The translations under genes and the position numbers were made by a program. The notes below the pieces were generated by a model. That model did not search any database, was not told where the DNA came from, and saw only the letters and a program-made list of their open reading frames with translations. A stretch of DNA of 22,699 nucleotides from Pseudomonadota bacterium (GTDB lineage Bacteria; Pseudomonadota; Gammaproteobacteria; Steroidobacterales; Steroidobacteraceae): positions 1 to 22,699 of the forward strand of contig JAKADE010000005.1 in the NCBI GenBank assembly GCA_021820785.1, given 5' to 3'. How positions within the stretch are numbered: position 1 is the first letter of the stretch; each line of letters starts with the position of its first letter. Positions 22,667 to 22,699 of the stretch are shown here, one piece after another.

Positions 22667-22699
22667 CCCTGCGCCGCATCAGCAGACCAAGACTGAGCA
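22653..22699 (-). CDS. 3' end of a minus-strand gene, possible membrane-anchor or PEP-CTERM-like tail
   Basis: Only the last 14 full codons are in the window. They read LSLGLLMRRRAQRT and then TGA at 22655-22653. A hydrophobic run followed by three arginines at the very C-terminus is how PEP-CTERM-type and related C-terminal sorting signals end, but a plain membrane helix with a cytoplasmic basic tail would look the same. The other two minus-strand frames give either an early stop or an arginine/cysteine-rich sequence without a pattern. The placement of a hairpin over the stop supports a real gene end. The call rests on very little sequence. Confidence 0.35.
   Translation of the reverse strand, partial: LSLGLLMRRRAQRT

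Overview
The window is GC-rich DNA from a Gram-negative bacterium. It has a TonB-dependent outer-membrane receptor, a lipobox lipoprotein, several exported proteins and strong Shine-Dalgarno sites. The gene families (BufABC/DoxX, a FadJ-type fusion, Crp/Fnr proteins, a possible PEP-CTERM-like tail) fit a proteobacterium, most likely gammaproteobacterial, but nothing here fixes the genus. I see no tRNA, rRNA, CRISPR array, insertion sequence, phage gene or origin.

Layout. (1) 1-547, minus: 5' part of a radical SAM gene that runs off the left edge. (2) 698-3718, plus: a bufferin operon, bufA1-bufB-bufC-doxX followed by a DUF427 gene. It is preceded by an almost textbook ECF-sigma promoter (GTAACC-N16-CGAATA). 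(3) 3752-5781, minus: a radical SAM/SPASM enzyme and a glutathione S-transferase. (4) 5932-6654, plus: an exported SRPBCC-like protein. (5) 6802-11842, plus: a complete, tightly coupled cytosolic group 3b-type [NiFe] hydrogenase operon in the order beta, cNMP-binding protein, gamma, delta, alpha, maturation protease. (6) 11754-14595, minus: a Crp/Fnr regulator, a PAS-histidine kinase-receiver gene broken by a frameshift in a CG repeat, and a small lipoprotein whose 3' end overlaps the protease gene. (7) A 632-base gene-free divergent region, then a TonB-dependent receptor ending at a perfect 16-bp hairpin. (8) A lone TIR-like (ThsB/MTH538 type) protein, divergent from an endonuclease/exonuclease/phosphatase-fold protein. 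(9) A FadJ-like bifunctional beta-oxidation enzyme and a protein with two cNMP-binding domains fused to a rhodanese. (10) Strong hairpins, and at the right edge the last codons of a minus-strand gene.

How the genes work together. The buf operon should make and modify an exported cysteine-containing metal-binding peptide, with BufB and BufC installing the modification. The ECF-type promoter suggests induction by metal stress. The hydrogenase operon encodes an NAD(P)-linked soluble hydrogenase with its own endopeptidase. Its embedded cNMP-binding protein without a DNA-binding domain, the nearby Crp/Fnr protein and the cNMP-rhodanese fusion put three cyclic-nucleotide-fold proteins in under 16 kb.

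The strongest leads are the ECF promoter and Met/His-rich bufferin precursor flanked by two radical SAM enzymes, the hydrogenase with its internal cNMP-fold protein, and the orphan TIR-like protein with an apparent Glu-to-Gln change at the NADase position. All functional statements come from reading translated motifs, not from database searches.
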